NCBI RefSeq assembly: GCF_004359215.1
Contig: NC_090623.1
Location: 1,779,838-1,825,658 of the forward strand
Direction: 5' to 3'
Length of the DNA stretch: 45,821 nucleotides
Origin: Bremia lactucae
Lineage: Eukaryota > Oomycota > Peronosporomycetes > Peronosporales > Peronosporaceae
In this document: positions 40,600-45,821 of the stretch, one piece after another
Position numbering within the stretch: the stretch's first letter is position 1
How the letters are laid out: each line of letters begins with the position of its first letter
Made by a program: the position numbers and the translations under genes
Notes under the pieces: generated by a model
What the model saw: only the letters and a program-made list of their open reading frames with translations
Told to the model about the DNA's origin: nothing
Databases searched by the model: none

Positions 40600-42060
40600 A
40601 TGAGATCCAGCTCAAACCGGGCTCGAAGTAGTGTGTCATGAAGCAGTGGCCACCGCCTCGTGAACAAGTACTTGCGATCGATAAATTCTTTACCGATCGA
40701 GTAAAAGCGGGCCATGTAAAAGGGGCAACCTCCCCACATAGCTCTCCGACCTTCTGTGTGCGAAAGGCCACAGGAGGATGGCGGATAGTGCACGCATTCA
40801 ATAAATTGAATGCTGCAACGGTACCGGCTGAAATGCCGATACCTAGAAAAGACCTACGAATGGTTGGTACTCTTAGACATACCATCATAGATGGTATGTC
40901 TAAGAGTACCAACTATTCGTCTAGATTTTATCAGATCCTTATGAGTCTCGTACACAGCAGTTTGCACTCCCAGTGGGATGCTCTGGGAATGGCTAGTAAA
41001 GCTACAGGGGCTCAGTAACGCCCTTGCGACATTCAACAGATGCGTATTGAATCTATTGAGACCGGTGCTAGAATTCGCACTGAGTTATTTTGACGATTTA
41101 TTCGTCCATAGTCGGGCCATGGACGGAAAGACGGACGTGGAAGTTCATAAAATTTACGTTCGTTAGGTTCTTACGCTTATGCGAAAAGTATAAGTTGTAC
41201 GCAAATCTCAAGAAGTGGATATTCGCTCCAAGCGAAATACCACTTCTTGGGTGGATCGTCGGTAAACACGGCGTGCTCCCTGATCACGAAACGAATAAGG
41301 CAATTACCAACTGGTCAGTTCAGTCGATGTCAAGGAACTTCGAAAGTTCCTTGAGCTAGCGGCGTACTTGCACAAGAACTCAGAAATTATGCCGAGATGA
41401 CAGTTCATCTCTCTCGTCTCTTGAAAAAAGACGAGAAATGGTTATGAAACGCTAATTGTCAGCGTTCCTTTGAAGGTATCCAGCAAAGCTCGAAGCTATC
41501 ACCCATCTTGGCGATTGCGGATCGAAACAGACCATTTAATGTGGTCTGTGACGCCAGCGATTTCGCAATCGGTTGCGCGGTAATGCAATACGATACAGAC
41601 GGCGCAGAGCGCGTCATCTCATACCAATCGCGTCAGCTGCAGCCAGCTGAACGCAATTACCCAGTGCATGACAAGGAACTCCTTGCCATGAAATATTCAC
41701 TGGCTAGATTTAGGGTCTATCTCCTCTGAAATAGACCGTTCATCGTATATACGGACCATGCGTCATTACGCACGGCCGTACACAGCCCACACCTCTCGCA
41801 AAGAATGGCGAGGTGGCTAACCTTCTTCGCGGAGTATAATTTATCCGAGGAACATAAACCAGACGACTCAATGTCGTCGCTGATGCGTTGTCACGTCGAC
41901 CCAATTTCGAGTCAGTTGTGGACTCCAACAGTGAAAATAATTCCACTGTTGCAACACTCATTACAAGCGTTCCGTCATCAGCTTTGTTTGATGACATGTA
42001 GAAAGCCTACACAGAAGATAAAAAATTCTGCGTTTAATGGATCATCTGATGAATCCATCC
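40600..42060 (+). pseudogene. RT / RNase H of element III (multiple breaks, in-frame insertion)
   Basis: QWPPPREQVLAIDKFF and SPTFCVRKATGGWRIVHAFN precede PIPRKD. Then about 30 bp encoding LRMVGTLRHT are inserted before IIDGMSKST, and the LDLMDG part of the RT palm is lost just after. LSYFDDLFVHS (about 41083-41115, YFDD intact) and RNase H VVCDASDFAIG and QLQPAERNYPVHDKELLAM follow. EEHKP and the DAL end can still be read at 41850-41900. Several stops; non-functional. Confidence 0.85.
40857..40919. repeat. 29-bp-arm fold-back in the RT of element III
   Basis: Arms 40857-40885 and 40891-40919 match at 28 of 29 positions (one G:T) around the 5-base loop CATAG. The left arm is absent from the homologous place in elements II (after 7621) and IV (after 45064), and from ordinary Ty3 RTs. 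Confidence 0.95.
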
Positions 42061-42235
42061 GATAAATCTTTTATTGATATATCGGCTTCATATCGATCGT
42101 CATCCGATCGATACACAACACGCAGCAGCTTATTGTACTACACAGCCGTTTGCCGGTGACACTCCACGTGTCGTCGTCCCAACTCAACCAGTGCGCATCG
42201 TTGATGTGAGAAAACTTTTCTCATCATCCGTTACA
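42061..42235. other. end of element III and junction to element IV
   Basis: Degraded RNase H-integrase spacer of III (parallels 8850-8960), then a junction into the 5'-truncated L2-type LTR. No gene. Confidence 0.6.
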
Positions 42236-42567
42236 CGAGGTATCTAGAAAGATACACTCGCAATACATATTAAGTGTTATCTGTAGATATGACATTTTGA
42301 TTGGTAAAAATAGGTATGTATTTTTAATGCGATTAAAGATAAATCAGTCTGAAAACTACTTCCTGCTTAGTAAGTGCGCACGAGGAGCCGGATTACCGCT
42401 CCCGTGACGACAAATAACTAAAGAACTTTGTGTGTTGGGTGAGGTCGCTAACGCGCCCTCCACAACTGCCTCACTGCACGCAAGAGAAGCTGGTTAAACC
42501 GCTTCCTCGCTGTGCTGGTGTGTGTGTCTAGGTAGAGAGTGGCCGCAATACGGCGTGCCCGCCTACA
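42236..42567 (+). repeat. LTR of element IV (L2 family, 5' truncated)
   Basis: From CGAGGTATCT to GCCCGCCTACA it matches the reverse complement of 12638-12970. The first ~200 bp of the full LTR are missing at the left. CTTGGAAGCACTTG directly after the LTR may be the primer binding site. Confidence 0.8.
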
Positions 42568-42621
42568 CTTGGAAGCACTTGAAATCCTCCCACGACCCGC
42601 ATCTCTGCGCGAGTACGTGGG

Positions 42622-43500
42622 ATGAGCCTTAACATCGATCGGGCTCATTTCCCCCAACTCTCCGAATATCATCGGGAGGTGGCAGGGCTTATGGCGCAGG
42701 GACTTGGTGGACAAGCCCTGGTCAGGCTCCTGGGTAGTCCTCCTGAGCAACATGTTGCTCAGTTGGAGCAGTTTGAGGCATTCGTGCTCGGACAGCGGAG
42801 AGCCGCGTCCGGGGCACAGAGCCATGCTGCGGCGGAGTCCGTCACTCAGACTCAGGATGAGCTGAGGCATGAGCAGGCTTGAAGTGAAACTCTCAACAGG
42901 ACTGTTGAGATCCTCACTTCGAGCCTGCAACAGGACTGTTGAGATGCTGTTTGCCCGGCCGCATCAGCCGAGGCCCATTCTGATGGACCCGCCCAAGTTC
43001 AATTGAACTGCAGCGCACACGATTGACCACGTGCTTTTAGCCGTGTAGCAATGCGGTGTCACGCCGCTCATTGAGAACGACAGCCGGTAGTTTCGTACGC
43101 CATGTCCCATCTGCGCGTTAAGGCCTCAGTGGGCTTACTCGGCGCTTATCGCGGACAGAAAGGCTTTCCCTACATGGGCGATCCTTAAGGAAAGGATTCG
43201 CGCAATGTACCAGCCGCCGAACAACGCAGTGCTGCTTCAGGCGCGCTTCTTTGGAGCGCGATACGCGAAGCGATCTCTGCAAGAGTATGTGCAGGAGATA
43301 CGCTCGCTGTCGGCTTCCAACACCGTAGGTCCGATTATGGAGCACATTAAGGTGCCCAACTTTTATGAACGGACCACGGCATGGCCCATCGCGACAGGCC
43401 CTTTTCAGAAAGGTGCCGTCAATGGTGGAAGAGGCAATCCAAATTGCCTTAGTTGAGAAGCAATCCTACAACAGTGCCTCGGCGACAGCTTAGTATAAGC
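42622..43500 (+). pseudogene. gag of element IV (broken after 87 codons)
   Basis: Opens at ATG 42622 with MSLNIDRAHFPQLSEYHREV and is Gln/Glu/Ala-rich (QLEQFEAFVLGQRRAASG, QTQDELRHEQA). It stops at 42882, then continues in other frames (MYQPPNNAVLLQARFFGARY at 43205-43264). Function as capsid protein is inferred from its place between LTR and zinc knuckle. Confidence 0.6.
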
Positions 43501-43529
43501 CGTCGGCCGAGAGGTCTGATGCCACTCCC

Positions 43530-44219
43530 ATGGAGTTGGGCAATGCGGACATTGTCTGCTATAAATGCGGCAAGCGCGGCCATGTGATAGCTCGCTGCTA
43601 TGCCAGGGTCCCTGCAGGGGCAAAGCTGCCCAGCAAGGGGACTCCCTTCCCAAAGAGCGATGGCAAGAACCAGCGCGCGAGACGCATGAGTTCCGCATTG
43701 ACCACTGAGGGTCGGGAAATGCGGGAGCGCAGTAGGGCGGGATGCATTACTGACGCGGACTCTGAAGCTACCCCTAAGTTCAGAGTTGTGGAACAAATGG
43801 GTATAACAGTCCCTGAGGTCTCAAAATATAGGACCTCAACCGTGCTGGTCCATAGCGCCCAAGGACGAGGCTATGACCAGGTGACGACCCTCCTTGTGGA
43901 TTCGGGTGCATCACAAAATTTTGTAAAACTCGCGGATATAAGAAAGAGACCGGCGATGTTCGAGTCGCTTTGCCAGGAAGGCAAGCGACATGAGGCGACC
44001 GTTCGTTTAGCGAACGGCGCGCTCGTTAGGTCTGAGGTAGTTCAGGTAGAACTCGCCTTCAGCTTTAGTGACTTCTCTTGTAAAGAGAAGTTCACAGTGC
44101 TAGGTATGGAGAGTCCGTATGACCTCATCCTAGGGCATGCCATGGTTGGCAAAACACCAACCATGCATAGACTGGCGTACACGCACAGTTGCGAACTCAA
44201 CGCAGGACACCGGAAATGA
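43530..44219 (+). pseudogene. zinc knuckle and aspartic protease, element IV
   Basis: A 229-codon frame that starts at an internal Met (MELGNADIVCYKCGKRGHV). The CCHC knuckle CYKCGKRGHVIARC (from about 43557) binds RNA; a basic linker follows. The retropepsin active site LLVDSGASQNFVKLADI (about 43893-43943, DSGA intact) and YDLILGHAMVGKTPTM (about 44118-44165, the ILG motif) complete a plausible protease, which cleaves the polyprotein. The frame then stops, so gag-pol as a whole is not continuous. Confidence 0.8.
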
Positions 44220-45063
44220 TGTGCTCCCGCGAGATGCTTATGCAACTGATGTCGTGTCGAACACAGTTGAGGATGCGTTGACGGGATGTCAAACGTCACC
44301 AATTCCTACCCAGCTCGTGAAGACTGAGGTAGTGAAAAGGGCAATGACAAGTAGTCTTGTGTCTCATAGTCCTGCACAGAGCCGAGGGCCTGTGGCAGTA
44401 GACAGCAAGCTGACAGGAAGTCAAGCGTCGCATGGACCACACACAGGGCCTAGAGCCTGGTGCGGTTGGATGGAATGCGTTAGCCAGGAGAGCGACGGCA
44501 CCCGCTTCCCAATCAAAGGTTGTGGTGACTCGAAGAGCGAGTACCCGACAGATTAGGACGATCAAAGGCACGTCTAAACGAGTGACCTTTGGATCAGTTC
44601 CTAATAAAGAGGACGGGCCTTCGAACGAGGTGTTCGAGGCAGTCAAAGACGAAATTACGGAGGCATCCTCAGTTGAGGTGCTCCGGCAAGGCTTTAAATC
44701 TGGCGAGGAGATAGTAAATCTCTAAGAGATGTCGTGGGATCTGTTCCTTGCCGAGTTAAAGGAATGAAAGATCCGCGAAATAGTCACACCAGTTCCAGAG
44801 AGAAGCATCGGGCAAGAGTTAGACCTCGAACCTGGCACCAAGTATTGTGTACCAGGCAATGGCCGTTGCAGAACGAATAAGTCGATTGTATCGATGAGCT
44901 CTTCGTCAAGCGAGCCAAGGCGGGACATGTGCGTGAGAGCAAATCGCCAGTGCAGCCCGACTTTTTGTGTGCGTAAAGCCACAGGTGGATGGCGCGTGGT
45001 TCATGCTTATAATGAGCTGAACACGGCGACCATACCGGCGCAAACGCCAATCCCGCGGAATGA
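44220..45063 (+). pseudogene. pol linker and RT N-terminus of element IV (frameshifted)
   Basis: Linker frames (44432-44725) without domain, then SPTFCVRKATGGWRVVHAYN (about 44955-45014) and TIPAQTPIPRNDVLLNSM in the frame starting 44894. This frame shifts around 45080-45090, after which the RT continues in the next frame. ELLEPGTKYCV-type sequence upstream (44818-44851) is the family's RT beginning. Confidence 0.75.
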
Positions 45064-45821
45064 TGTCTTGTTGAACTCCATGGAAAGTCAACTATCTTTT
45101 CCGCGTTGGATTTGAAGGATGGTTACTATCAGGTACTCATGAGAGAGTCCGATGTAGCCAAAACGGCAGTAAGCACCCCAAGCGGTATGCTTTGGGAGTG
45201 GCTTGTGATGCCCCAAGGTTTGAAAAACGCACCAGCGACATTCAACCGAGTGGTGGCTCACGTGATGCGTCAGCACCGTGCCTACGCGCCTCATTACTTT
45301 GACGATGTATTCGTGCATAGTAGGGCCGAGGACGGGCTGAGCGCAATAGAGTCGCACAAGCGTCATTTAGACGCTGTGTTGCAGACTTTAAAGGACGCCC
45401 AATTGTACGTCAACTTGCAAAAGTGCGTCATAGGGGTCCCTGAGATACCTGTACTGGGCTGCATCGTTGGTACACATGGTGTACGAGCAGACCCAGACAA
45501 GGTAAAATCAGTAAAGGAATGGCCAATCCCACGGCATGTGAAGGATTTGCGCCAATTCCTAGGGCTCGCTAATTACTTGCATAAGTATAGCAAGAATTAT
45601 GCGGAGCAAACTAAACCATTATCTGATCTCCTTAAAAAGGACACAGAATGGGTTTGGTTAAAAGAACAAGAAGATGCGTTCACATCAGTGAAGCAATCTC
45701 TTGTAGAGGCACCGGTCTTGGCATTGCCAGACGCGGATAAGCCCTTTAGCGTCGTCTGCGATGCAAGTAATTTTGCAATCGGCAGCGCGCTCATGCAGAA
45801 GGATGACGACGGCGTTGACCG
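45064..45821 (+). CDS. RT palm to RNase H of element IV, open to the window edge
   Basis: The frame is open from 45064 to the last base, with no stop in about 252 codons. STIFSALDLKDGYYQVLMRE, TAVSTPSGMLWEWLVMPQGL (canonical, unlike the mutated WKKL/PQEL of element II), catalytic YFDD (45295-45306), LGCIVGTHGVRADPDKVK, LRQFLGLANYLHKYSKNYA and the RNase H start FSVVCDASNFAIGSALMQ are all intact. There is no start codon because it is an internal part of pol. Only the single frameshift near 45085 separates it from the RT N-terminus. Confidence 0.88.

Larger units (their letters stand above)
37524..42200 (+). mobile_element. Ty3/gypsy element III (same family as I and II), decayed
   Basis: 5' LTR, gag, protease, linker, RT and RNase H in the same order as element II, with many stops. 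The integrase, chromodomain and 3' LTR are missing: near 42200-42235 the sequence passes into the L2-type LTR of element IV. It keeps the dense inverted-repeat structure and has two extra long fold-backs. Confidence 0.88.
42236..45821 (+). mobile_element. Ty3/gypsy element IV (L2 family), runs off the window
   Basis: A 5'-truncated LTR, PBS-like stretch, gag, zinc knuckle, protease and RT/RNase H in order. Protein sequence is clearly related to elements I-III (same SPTFCVRKATGGWR block) but distinct. Short hairpins are present but sparser than in I-III. Confidence 0.85.

Noticed and set aside
1..45821. tRNA, rRNA or other structured RNA genes
   Set aside because: No cloverleaf with A/B boxes or rRNA-like stretch was seen; the many hairpins are element-specific.

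Overview
The window looks like a gene-poor, repeat-rich stretch of an oomycete genome, most likely a Peronosporaceae species (Phytophthora or downy mildew). The evidence is two intron-less secreted proteins built like RXLR/WY effectors, one with an RRLK...EER pair, set among Ty3/gypsy and Ty1/copia elements of oomycete type. The species cannot be fixed from the sequence.

Layout. 1-2044: 3' end of Ty3/gypsy element I (pol C-terminus with chromodomain, an antisense ORF, 3' LTR). 2045-4745: decayed DNA holding a LINE endonuclease remnant. 4893-12472: element II, a nearly full-length but broken copy of the same gypsy family with its gag 5' end inverted. 12638-13167: a solo LTR of a second gypsy family (L2), on the minus strand. 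13300-18541: a Copia element with an almost intact polyprotein, truncated in RNase H, fused to an L2 LTR scrap and flanked by a 339-bp direct repeat; the only N of the window (13602) lies at the left repeat boundary. 18542-24212: the host-gene island, with a secreted single-pass membrane protein, a mitochondrial ribosomal protein L28 on the opposite strand, and a 572-residue WY-type effector candidate. 24495-37000: a shattered cytoplasmic dynein heavy chain pseudogene whose pieces lie on both strands, with a second WY effector candidate (34561-35967) embedded in it. 37524-42200: gypsy element III, same family as I and II, heavily decayed. 42236-45821: gypsy element IV, carrying an L2-type LTR, running off the right edge with an open reverse transcriptase frame.

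Most unusual observation. The gypsy family of elements I-III is built almost end to end from short adjacent inverted repeats (arms of 6-15 bp, loops of 2-9 bp, one every 20-40 bp). They occur in coding sequence, in non-coding sequence and in the LTRs. The Copia element and host genes do not show this on reading. Element III carries two long fold-backs (17 and 29 bp arms) that are absent from sister copies. They look like recent hairpin births by strand-switching, which suggests how the hairpin train arises.

The three intact host-like genes do not form a pathway. The picture is a conserved gene edge (L28 and the membrane protein) next to a fast-evolving effector and repeat compartment, with a formerly large housekeeping-type gene (dynein) being dismantled between the two effectors.
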